Shown: positions 56,550-64,000 of the stretch, piece after piece | How the letters are laid out: each line of letters starts with the position of its first letter | How positions within the stretch are numbered: position 1 is the first letter of the stretch | Assembly: GCF_011039075.1 (NCBI RefSeq) | Contig: NZ_JAAKEG010000004.1 | Coordinates: forward strand, 62,001 to 126,000 | Direction of reading: 5' to 3' | Length of the DNA: 64,000 nt | DNA from: Adlercreutzia sp. ZJ304 | GTDB lineage: Bacteria > Actinomycetota > Coriobacteriia > Coriobacteriales > Eggerthellaceae | Notes under the pieces: generated by a model | Database searches by the model: none | Told to the model about the DNA's origin: nothing | What the model saw: only the letters and a program-made list of their open reading frames with translations | Made by a program: the position numbers and the translations under genes

Positions 56550-58825
56550 TTCTTGTGGATGATAGATATCGTCGTACAAGACAGCAAAATCGCACAACAA
56601 GAACTAGCGCTTCGCGTCAAAGTGTAAGTCGAAATACTAGTCGTCCTGCAGCTTCATCTTCATCGCGAACTAGAAATTCGGCATCAACACGGATGCGGGC
56701 AAGTCAATCAACCGCACGCCAATCTGGTGCTATGCCGCGTTCATCTTATGAATCACCTAGAAGATCTACTTCATCTTCTAGATATGGTTCGCATTATTCT
56801 TCAACGTCTTCTTATAGATCGCAATCATCTGCACCTAGACATTTAACATCTACCACTAAAAGAAAGCATGCCGCTAATACCAAAAAATCTGGTTCAAACA
56901 GGACAGGAAATATATTTTCTGCGCTATGGAAAAAAAGTCGCATAGCGTGTATTGCAGTTATTCTTGTTCTGATTGGAGTTGTTGGTTTTGGAGTAGATAG
57001 CATCGTTTCAGCTGGACATATTAGACATGGCGTTCAAATAGGCGAAGTTGATGTCTCTGGAATGACGACACAAGAGGCGCAAGATACTGTCAATGCAAAA
57101 TACGCTGACAATCTGCAGGCAACCACCGTATTTATCTTTGATAGTGAGGAAACAGAGCAATCAGCCAATATTGATGAACTCTTACTAGAAGAGGAAGCAT
57201 TAGCTGAGCAAATATCGCTTGAAGATTCTAAGTCTTCAAAGCAAATGTGGAGAGCAAATGCTGAATCGCTAGGGGCTAGCGTCCCAACAGATGAACTTGT
57301 CCAACAAGCGCTAAATGTTGGACGCAGTTTCAACATAATAGATAGACTATCGGCTGCCATATTCGGGTGGGACATTCCCGTATACTTAAATTTCAGCGAC
57401 GAAAATTTAAGAAAACTGGTTGAAGATATTGATTCTTCATTAGGTCAGATCAGGGTTGATTGGAATATAGAAGTAGAAGACGGTGTGGCAAAAACCACTC
57501 CGGGCAATGACGGAAATATGATAAACGAAGCGGAATTTCGCGAAGAAATTACCGAAAAGTTTTTAGCTGATGCTGCCGAGCGTCAAACTATGGTTGCAAA
57601 ACTCGTTTTTACCCCTATGCGAATTGATGAGCAGGCTGCTCAAAGCACCTGCGACGCTGTAAATTCCGCTATAAAAGATGGTGCTACGTTTGCATATGAT
57701 GGCAATACGTTAGAAACATCGGCGGATATGATGGGCGATTGGGTTTCTACCGATGTAGTAGCGCGTGGCGATGCTTATTTCCTTTCGCCATATTTCAACT
57801 TAGATGATGCATCGAAATCCATAGCTTCTTCACTAACAGAGGGAGAAACCGGAAACGATATAGCCGTAAGTTTTCAGGTATCAGGCGACAGCGTAAGTGT
57901 TATTCCTGATGCACCTGTTGTTATACCGTCGGTAGACAGCGCGGTAAAAACTCTTGACAGCAACCTATTTGGAGCGTTTCGTGAAAATGGTGCATACGAA
58001 CAACGCGGCACTAGATTTGATATTCCTATAGATACAGCTATTGTTGAAGGACCGTTTACATTTGATGAAGCATATGCCAATGGGGTTATCACGCGTATAT
58101 CGCTTTATACAACAAGCTATACGAATACGAAATCTACGCAGAATCGTAACTCGAATATTCGTCTGGCAGCAGACTATCTGCAAAACTCTGTCATAGGGCG
58201 AAATGGTGGCACTTGGTCTTTTTCGGCGTTGGTAGGGGAATGTACTCCGGAAAAAGGCTATAAAGATGCGAACAACATTGTAAACGGCGAAATAGTTGCT
58301 GCGCCCGGTGGAGGGGTCTGTCAGGTATCAACAACGGTATTCAATGCTGTATACGAATCTGGTTTTCCGGTAAATGAGCGCCATAATCACTCGCTTAGAA
58401 TGAACAGTTATCCCGATGGTCGCGATGCTGCCATAGCGTATCCGGTGAAAGACCTAAGATGGACAAACGATTCAGGTTCTGATGTATTGCTTCGAACCAG
58501 CTATACAGATACTACTGTATCTGTTGCGCTTTATGGGGTTTCTCCGGGTTATTCTGTAAAGTCGTATACCGCCGATTGGGTGGAGGGTGAAAAGTTCAAA
58601 ACCAAAGTGAAGGTTGATGATACTAAACCAGAAGGCTATAAGAAAACAGAAACTATGGGCACTAATGGCGTAAGCATATACGTAACACGTACAGTAACCG
58701 ATGAAAATGGGAACGTAGTGCGCAAAGACCGCTTTGATTCCGTATACTCACCAGTGAACAAGGTTATAGTGACTGGTCCAAATACCCCAGTCGATCTTGA
58801 TCAAGAGTCACAAACTAGCACGTAG
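56546..58825 (+). CDS. VanW-domain cell-wall protein with Ser/Arg-rich N-terminus
   Basis: 759 aa. Residues 8-118 are low-complexity Ser/Arg/Thr, then one span (about 133-150), an extracytoplasmic YoaR-type peptidoglycan-binding region (about 160-500) and a VanW domain (about 537-680: WSFSALVGECTPEKGYK, AAPGGGVCQVSTTVFNAV, ERHNHS). VanW and YoaR are linked to the envelope and glycopeptide-resistance clusters, but function is unknown. The start may be TTG 56546 (overlapping the pgsA stop) or GTG 56555. Confidence 0.82.
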   Translation: MILVDDRYRRTRQQNRTTRTSASRQSVSRNTSRPAASSSSRTRNSASTRMRASQSTARQSGAMPRSSYESPRRSTSSSRYGSHYSSTSSYRSQSSAPRHLTSTTKRKHAANTKKSGSNRTGNIFSALWKKSRIACIAVILVLIGVVGFGVDSIVSAGHIRHGVQIGEVDVSGMTTQEAQDTVNAKYADNLQATTVFIFDSEETEQSANIDELLLEEEALAEQISLEDSKSSKQMWRANAESLGASVPTDELVQQALNVGRSFNIIDRLSAAIFGWDIPVYLNFSDENLRKLVEDIDSSLGQIRVDWNIEVEDGVAKTTPGNDGNMINEAEFREEITEKFLADAAERQTMVAKLVFTPMRIDEQAAQSTCDAVNSAIKDGATFAYDGNTLETSADMMGDWVSTDVVARGDAYFLSPYFNLDDASKSIASSLTEGETGNDIAVSFQVSGDSVSVIPDAPVVIPSVDSAVKTLDSNLFGAFRENGAYEQRGTRFDIPIDTAIVEGPFTFDEAYANGVITRISLYTTSYTNTKSTQNRNSNIRLAADYLQNSVIGRNGGTWSFSALVGECTPEKGYKDANNIVNGEIVAAPGGGVCQVSTTVFNAVYESGFPVNERHNHSLRMNSYPDGRDAAIAYPVKDLRWTNDSGSDVLLRTSYTDTTVSVALYGVSPGYSVKSYTADWVEGEKFKTKVKVDDTKPEGYKKTETMGTNGVSIYVTRTVTDENGNVVRKDRFDSVYSPVNKVIVTGPNTPVDLDQESQTST

Positions 58826-58842
58826 TATTTAGGAGGACATGC

Positions 58843-60156
58843 ATGGGCGAGTATTTTCAACCCGAAATTGAGACTATGCCGCGCGAAAAATTGCGCGAGC
58901 AGCAACTTGAAAATCTGAGATGGAGCGTGCGTCATGCGTATGACAATGTTGACCTTTACAGGCAGCGCTTCGACGATGCAGGTGTTTCTCCTGATGATAT
59001 TCAAACTCTTGAAGATATTCAGAAGTTTCCTTTTGTAGTGAAGCAAGACATGCGTGATGCGTATCCATTCGGTATGTTTGCGCTAGAAAATAAAGATATT
59101 GCACGCATCCATGCATCTTCTGGAACAACTGGGCAGGCAACAGTAGTGGGTCACTCAAGACGCGACTTAGACAATTGGGGAAATTGCTTTGCTCGCGGTA
59201 TTGCTATGGTTGGCGGCTCCGAGAAGTCTACTATACAAGTGTCGTATGGATATGGCTTATTTACAGGCGGTCTTGGAGCACATGATGGTGGCGAGGCTAT
59301 GGGTTGTACAGTTATCCCCACTTCTTCTGGCAACACAAAACGTCAAGTTCAGATGATGCGCGACTGCGAAACCGACATTTTGGCGTGCACTCCGTCGTAT
59401 GCACTCTTAATAGCCGATACGGCAATAGAGATGGGCTACAATCCTGCCACTGAATTTAAGATTTCGGGTGGCATATTTGGTGCGGAGCCTTGCTCTGAGA
59501 ACATGCGTCAAGAAATATCTGACAAGCTTGGTATTCAATATTGCGACGTGTACGGCTTATCCGAAATAATGGGACCGGGCGTGGCAATGGAATGCAAAGA
59601 GCGCGGAGGTCTGCATATTGCAGAAGACCAGTTCTATTGCGAAATTGTAGATCCTGATACCGGTGAAGTTCTTCCCGATGGTGAATGGGGAGAGCTGGTT
59701 ATAACCACACTTACACGCGAATGCAGCCCCATGATTCGCTACAGAACACGCGATGTTACTCGCATTATTAGCGAACCGTGTGCTTGTGGTCGCACGCATC
59801 GCAAAATTGATCGCTTGCGTGGTCGCACTGACGATATGCTTATTATTCGTGGTGTGAATGTATTCCCAAGCCAGATCGAGCAAGTTATAACTGCGTTCCC
59901 TGAAATTGCTACGCAGTATCAGATTATTCTTACAAACAAAGGACCACTTGACTCTATAGAGCTTCAGGTGGAAACTGAACCTGATTTCCAAATAGACGAA
60001 GTGCGTAAGCTAGAAGATTTGAAAGCAAGATTGCAAGCTGAACTTAAGAGTAATTTGCAAGTGAACGTGAATGTAAAAATCGTTGAGCCTAAGACTATTG
60101 AGCGATCAATGGGGAAGGCGAAGCGAGTTATCGACCTTAGAGGTCAGGAGGCGTAG
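58843..60156 (+). CDS. paaK: Phenylacetate--CoA ligase family protein
   Basis: 437 aa, AMP-forming adenylating enzyme. ATP loop HASSGTTGQATVVGH (91 onward), YGLSEIMGPG, RYRTRDVT, and C-terminal GRTDDMLIIRGVNVFPSQIE. Joins CoA to aryl-acetates such as phenylacetate or indoleacetate. AGGAGG before the ATG. Directly followed by an ACT protein and, three genes on, iorA, so its substrate is probably an aryl-acetate made by or fed to IorA. Confidence 0.92.
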   Translation: MGEYFQPEIETMPREKLREQQLENLRWSVRHAYDNVDLYRQRFDDAGVSPDDIQTLEDIQKFPFVVKQDMRDAYPFGMFALENKDIARIHASSGTTGQATVVGHSRRDLDNWGNCFARGIAMVGGSEKSTIQVSYGYGLFTGGLGAHDGGEAMGCTVIPTSSGNTKRQVQMMRDCETDILACTPSYALLIADTAIEMGYNPATEFKISGGIFGAEPCSENMRQEISDKLGIQYCDVYGLSEIMGPGVAMECKERGGLHIAEDQFYCEIVDPDTGEVLPDGEWGELVITTLTRECSPMIRYRTRDVTRIISEPCACGRTHRKIDRLRGRTDDMLIIRGVNVFPSQIEQVITAFPEIATQYQIILTNKGPLDSIELQVETEPDFQIDEVRKLEDLKARLQAELKSNLQVNVNVKIVEPKTIERSMGKAKRVIDLRGQEA

Positions 60157-60579
60157 ATGGTATCTCAGTTAAGCATTTTCCTTCAGAACGAGAAGGGGCA
60201 TTTATCGAAAGCTGTTTCAACCATTGCTGATGCCAATATCAATATGCATGCTCTATATTTGGCTGACACTCAAGATTTTGGCGTAGCGCGCGTTTTTTGT
60301 GACACACCAGATGTAGCCGCCAAACTTCTAACAGATGCAGGTTTTAAGGCTTCGGTAACTCCTGTAGTAGCCGTTCGGATTCCTAACGAACCGGGTGGAT
60401 TGGCGCGTCTTTTGCGCTTCTGTGATGACTCTGATATGAATATTGAATACGCCTATTGTTTCGCTGTTAAAGATGAAAGTGCAATAGATGTACTCAAGAT
60501 AAACGGCGAAGATGTTGAACAGAAATTAAGAGACGCGAATTTTGACATCGTGGAGCATGGCGAGATATATGCCATCTAA
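60157..60579 (+). CDS. Tandem ACT-domain protein
   Basis: 140 aa, two ACT domains (about 1-65 and 68-140: QLSIFLQNEKGHLSKAVSTIADANINM and VVAVRIPNEPGGLARLLRFCDDSDMNIEY). ACT domains bind amino acids; the neighbour genes suggest an aromatic amino acid signal. The ATG follows the paaK stop directly, with AGGAGG inside paaK. Confidence 0.9.
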   Translation: MVSQLSIFLQNEKGHLSKAVSTIADANINMHALYLADTQDFGVARVFCDTPDVAAKLLTDAGFKASVTPVVAVRIPNEPGGLARLLRFCDDSDMNIEYAYCFAVKDESAIDVLKINGEDVEQKLRDANFDIVEHGEIYAI

Positions 60580-61963
60580 AATAAGCTCTGTCGTTCATAA
60601 ATCCTGTACAGAATGCGTGCGCTCTATAGCGTGCGCATTCATGCTATGTTTCGCCCTTATATTTTCTATATCTATACCTACAACTGAAGCTTTAGCGGAA
60701 GTAAAAAGTAGCGATTGGATTTGCAGTTCATCAGTTGCTGAAAGATCGTTAAGCGCATCTCTATGCCCTTCAATTGAAGCTGAACATGCGATATTAGTTG
60801 ACCCAGATGGTAAGGTTTTATTTGCGCGAGGCGCTTATGATCGCGCCAACATTGCTTCTATTACTAAGGTTATGACCGCAATTGTTGCGCTAGATATTGC
60901 TCCACTAGATACAAAAGTAACGGTTACGCAAGATGCGGGTAGTGTTGGAGAATCTAGCGCTAGGCTTCTTGTAGGAGATGTGCTTAGTTTAGAGAATGCC
61001 CTTAAAGCACTAATGATTCCATCGGGAAACGATGCGGCTTTGGCTATATCTGAAAGCCTTGGCAAAAGCATCTTGGGAGCTAAGAGCGATGAAGATGGCA
61101 ATGCGGCATTTGTAAAGAAAATGAACGAAATGGCTCAAAGCATAGGGTGCACAGATACCGTTTTTGAAAACCCACACGGGCTTGATTTTGATAAATATGC
61201 AGGCGATCTTCATTCTACTGCTGCCGATGTGGCGAAAATGGTTGCTTACGCTATGCAAAATGAACTATTCCGTTCGATAGTAGATATGAGTTCGGCGCAA
61301 ATTCCTGTTGAAAGAGGTGGCGCTACCACAACTGTAGAAGTTCTAACCACCGACTTACTGCTTGGTAATTACGAGGGCGCATGTGGTGTCAAAACGGGAT
61401 ATACAGAACTTGCGGGTGCTTGTTTTGCAGGAGCGTGCAATAGGGGAGATGGATACATTTATGCAATAGTGTTAAATTCACCTTCCGAATCGCAGCGCTT
61501 TACCGATACAACTACTCTTTTCAACTGGTATTACAAGTATAAAACCGACTATAAATTGGCTAACAGCGAAGAGATTGTAAGTGCCAATATAGGAAGTGCG
61601 ACTGAAGTTCCCGTAGTTGCAAAAGTTGCTCTTTCTGGATGGCTAGACAAAACAGTAAACGCTACATTTGCAAACCCCGATGCTACGGTTCGCATTTTTG
61701 AATTAAAAGGTAACGTCAGTCAAAGTTTTGAGTTTTTTGATGTTGGCGGTTCGGTTGAAGTAGGCGAAGTTATAGGAAAAGCCTATTTTTGGCAACATAA
61801 CGAACTAATAGCCGAACAAGACATTGTTTCTTGTGAAAAAGTTGAACCTCCGGGTGTTTTAGATACGCTGCACATAGGTTGGGAGAGATTTTTAAGTTTA
61901 TTCACCGGGGCAAGTACAAGTGCCAAGTCGATTATCCTTAACGATACTCCGATAATTCTTTAA
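60569..61963 (+). CDS. D-alanyl-D-alanine carboxypeptidase (PBP5 family)
   Basis: 464 aa. Signal peptide about 1-43 (MPSKISSV...FMLCFALIFSISI, cleavage after ALA), then catalytic SITK (S97, K100), SGN (152-154) and KTG (275-277), and a C-terminal beta domain. Trims peptidoglycan pentapeptides. ATG 60569 overlaps the ACT gene by 11 nt. It is an unexpected insertion in an aryl-acid operon. Confidence 0.92.
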   Translation: MPSKISSVVHKSCTECVRSIACAFMLCFALIFSISIPTTEALAEVKSSDWICSSSVAERSLSASLCPSIEAEHAILVDPDGKVLFARGAYDRANIASITKVMTAIVALDIAPLDTKVTVTQDAGSVGESSARLLVGDVLSLENALKALMIPSGNDAALAISESLGKSILGAKSDEDGNAAFVKKMNEMAQSIGCTDTVFENPHGLDFDKYAGDLHSTAADVAKMVAYAMQNELFRSIVDMSSAQIPVERGGATTTVEVLTTDLLLGNYEGACGVKTGYTELAGACFAGACNRGDGYIYAIVLNSPSESQRFTDTTTLFNWYYKYKTDYKLANSEEIVSANIGSATEVPVVAKVALSGWLDKTVNATFANPDATVRIFELKGNVSQSFEFFDVGGSVEVGEVIGKAYFWQHNELIAEQDIVSCEKVEPPGVLDTLHIGWERFLSLFTGASTSAKSIILNDTPIIL

Positions 61964-61974
61964 AAGGTTTAGAC

Positions 61975-61983
61975 TGTTATAAA
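61975..61983 (+). promoter_or_regulatory. Possible promoter for the FHA gene
   Basis: TGTTATAAA resembles an extended -10 but ends in A rather than T; 29 nt before the FHA gene. It would allow FHA-iorA to be expressed apart from the upstream genes. Confidence 0.35.
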
Positions 61984-62011
61984 TACTTTTACCGCTTGAT
62001 AGGAATTTATA

Positions 62012-62446
62012 ATGAGCGACAAATGCCCGGTTTGCCAATCGCAAATTACCCCGAGGGATAACACTTGCCGTGTATGCGGATTTAACCTTATTGGTAAAAC
62101 CAGCCGCTTTCAGCCGGTGCCCTCTCAGCCGCTTGAAGCCAACAATAATGAACGCACCGGGCGAGCATCTCTGCGTACTATTCGCGGATTGCAAGTAGGT
62201 GTGTCGTATACACTTTCTCAAAGTCTTACATCTATTGGTCGAGATCCGAAATGCACTATATTCTTGAATGATATGACTGTTTCGCGTGCACATGCCACCA
62301 TAACTCGTGAAGATGATTGCTATGTTATACGCGACAATGGATCATTTAACGGCGTGTGGGTTAACAATATGAATGTTGAAGCAAAAACACTGCAAGATGG
62401 CGATGTGATACAAATCGGGTCATTCGCTTTTGTTTTTGAAAATTAG
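62012..62446 (+). CDS. Zinc-ribbon plus FHA-domain protein
   Basis: 144 aa. An N-terminal zinc ribbon (CPVCQSQITPRDNTCRVCG, residues about 4-23), a linker, then an FHA domain (about 60-144) with the phosphothreonine-binding GRDPKC, SRAHATI and NGVWVNN pattern. FHA domains read Ser/Thr kinase marks. No kinase is in the window. GGAA precedes the ATG. Located between the carboxypeptidase and iorA. Confidence 0.9.
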   Translation: MSDKCPVCQSQITPRDNTCRVCGFNLIGKTSRFQPVPSQPLEANNNERTGRASLRTIRGLQVGVSYTLSQSLTSIGRDPKCTIFLNDMTVSRAHATITREDDCYVIRDNGSFNGVWVNNMNVEAKTLQDGDVIQIGSFAFVFEN

Positions 62447-62467
62447 TACGGCGGTATTGGAGAGTAT

Positions 62468-64000
62468 ATGGAACTTCTTTCTGGAAATGAAGCTATCGCA
62501 CAAGGCGCTTGGGAGGCGGGGGCAACAATAGGTGCAGCTTACCCGGGTACTCCATCTACTGAGACTATGGAGGCATTTGCGCGAAAACCAAATGTGTACG
62601 CTGAATGGTGCACTAATGAAAAAGTGGCTGTAGAAGTTGCATTGGGAGCATCGGCTGCAGGGGCGCGTACATTAGTAACTATGAAGCATGTCGGTGTAAA
62701 TGTTGCTGCTGACCCTCTTTTTACAGCTGCATATACCGGTGTTGGTGGCGGTATGGTTGTACTTGCGGCAGACGATCCCGGGATGTATTCATCGCAAAAT
62801 GAGCAAGATTCTCATTACTATGCACAGGCGGCTCATATTCCTATGCTAGATCCGTCGGATTCTCAGGAAGCACTTGATTTCACAAAAGAAGCCTACTCTC
62901 TTTCTGAGCGCTTTGATGTACCTTTCTTTATTCGTTCTACTGTTCGCATATCTCATACACGCACAACAGTGGAAACGGGTGAGCGTATTTCTGAAAATGA
63001 TATTAAGGGATACGAAAGCGACCCTAGCAAGTGGGTTATGATGCCTGCATTTGCAAAGCCACGTCGCAAAGTGCAACTAGAGAGAATAGATGCGCTGCGT
63101 AAGTGGGCAGACGAATGCAGTTTCAATAAACGAATCGATGGCGTGCAAGCTCTTGGAATAATTTGTTCAGGTGCGGTTTACCAACATGTATTGGAAGCGC
63201 TGCCACAAGCATCTATTCTAAAATTAGGCGTAACATGGCCGCTTCCAGAAAAAACTATTAAGGAATTTGCAGATAAAGTTGACGCACTTTATGTAATAGA
63301 AGAAGCGTCTACTTACTTAACAGATGCCGTAAAAGCATTAGGCGTCAAGGTTAGCAAACCGCCCTATTCAATTTCTTTGGCAGGCGAACTTACGCCCGGT
63401 TTAATAAAAAACGCCTTTAATGGATTAGCATCTATAGATTATTCTAATATTGATGGTCTTCCGGCAAGACCTCCGGCATTGTGCCCGGGATGTCCGCATA
63501 GGCTAGTGTTTCGGGAATTAAAGCGCCTGAAGGCTATAGTTACAGGCGATATAGGATGCTATACACTTGGCGCGCTACCTCCTTTAGCATGTATGGATAC
63601 ATGCGTAGACATGGGGGCTTCTGTTTCCATGGCGCACGGGTTTGAGTTGGCGCTAGGCACCTCTGAGCACAGACCTGTTGTTGCGGTAGTAGGCGATTCC
63701 ACATTTGCGCATTCAGGGCTTAGTTCTCTTATTTCTACTGCATACAATAAGGGTGCAGGTACTGTGTGTATTCTTGACAACAGAACAACTGCGATGACTG
63801 GTCGGCAAGGTAATCCGTTTAATGGGAAGACTCTACAGGATAGACCTAGTCGCGAATTAGACATAGAAGGTATTATATCTGCGCTGGGGATTGATAACGT
63901 AAATCTTGTAGATCCTAACGATATGATGGCTGTCAGAAGTGCATTAAAAGAGGCTACTTCTAATACAGATAGGTTGGATGTAATAATATTTAGAAGCCCT
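62468..64000 (+). CDS. iorA: Indolepyruvate:ferredoxin oxidoreductase alpha subunit (partial)
   Basis: 511 codons, open to the right edge; full IorA is about 600. The N-terminus matches (ELLSGNEAIAQGAWEAGATIGAAYPGTPSTETME), a pyrimidine-binding region follows, and a TPP domain runs from CPGCPHR to VVAVVGDSTFAHSG...ILDNRTTAM. The C-terminal ferredoxin domain lies beyond the window. It oxidises aryl-pyruvates to aryl-acetyl-CoA with ferredoxin, or runs in reverse. GGAGAG precedes the ATG. Confidence 0.96.
   Translation, partial: MELLSGNEAIAQGAWEAGATIGAAYPGTPSTETMEAFARKPNVYAEWCTNEKVAVEVALGASAAGARTLVTMKHVGVNVAADPLFTAAYTGVGGGMVVLAADDPGMYSSQNEQDSHYYAQAAHIPMLDPSDSQEALDFTKEAYSLSERFDVPFFIRSTVRISHTRTTVETGERISENDIKGYESDPSKWVMMPAFAKPRRKVQLERIDALRKWADECSFNKRIDGVQALGIICSGAVYQHVLEALPQASILKLGVTWPLPEKTIKEFADKVDALYVIEEASTYLTDAVKALGVKVSKPPYSISLAGELTPGLIKNAFNGLASIDYSNIDGLPARPPALCPGCPHRLVFRELKRLKAIVTGDIGCYTLGALPPLACMDTCVDMGASVSMAHGFELALGTSEHRPVVAVVGDSTFAHSGLSSLISTAYNKGAGTVCILDNRTTAMTGRQGNPFNGKTLQDRPSRELDIEGIISALGIDNVNLVDPNDMMAVRSALKEATSNTDRLDVIIFRSP

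Overview
The window reads as housekeeping chromosome from a low-GC, anaerobic, Gram-positive-type bacterium. The block uvrC-rapZ-yvcK-whiA followed by gapA-pgk-tpiA-gpmI-secG, an actinobacterial-style RapZ (Arg in place of the Walker A Lys), AddAB, a VanW-domain protein, DegV and glf are all present. Together with a six-gene Ech-type hydrogenase and an indolepyruvate:ferredoxin oxidoreductase gene, they point to class Coriobacteriia (Actinomycetota). A Bacillota relative cannot be excluded from sequence reading alone. No prophage, insertion sequence or CRISPR array was seen; the only recombinase gene is a chromosomal XerC/D type.

Layout. 1-5.1 kb: xerC, uvrA behind a LexA-like box, and a membrane-anchored protein that looks like a decayed 5'-nucleotidase. 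5.1-12.6 kb: gdhA, a ClC-family channel whose 3' end overlaps a convergent DEAD-box helicase, a FabH-like synthase, a patatin and a Sel1-like protein. 12.7-24 kb: addB-addA, then uvrC-rapZ-yvcK-whiA. 24-29 kb: gapA-pgk-tpiA-gpmI-secG. 29-31.5 kb: tRNA-Leu, a cation-efflux protein, a Val/Gly/Cys tRNA array and an unknown membrane protein. 31.6-39.6 kb: terC, a lipid-kinase-family gene, rnd, a zinc peptidase, xseAB, hit, and ackA convergent with pta. 39.8-50.2 kb: glf with a glycosyltransferase, degV-dinB, ileS-lspA-rluD, coaBC and tRNA-Pro. 50.5-55.8 kb: echABCDEF. 55.9-64 kb: pgsA, vanW-type gene, paaK, ACT protein, D,D-carboxypeptidase, FHA protein and iorA (cut by the window end).

How the genes fit together. 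Glutamate dehydrogenase, IorA, PaaK, Ech and Pta/AckA form a plausible anaerobic energy circuit. IorA and PaaK interconvert aryl-pyruvates, aryl-acetyl-CoAs and aryl-acetates with low-potential ferredoxin. Ech couples ferredoxin to H+/H2 and an ion gradient. Pta/AckA makes ATP from acetyl-CoA. The direction of the aryl-acid branch (fermentation or amino-acid salvage) cannot be read from sequence.

Transcription signals. Many promoters carry an extended -10 (TGnTAnnnT). Four genes have a -10 only 6-8 nt before the start codon and no Shine-Dalgarno, which suggests leaderless transcripts. All five tRNA genes encode their CCA ends.
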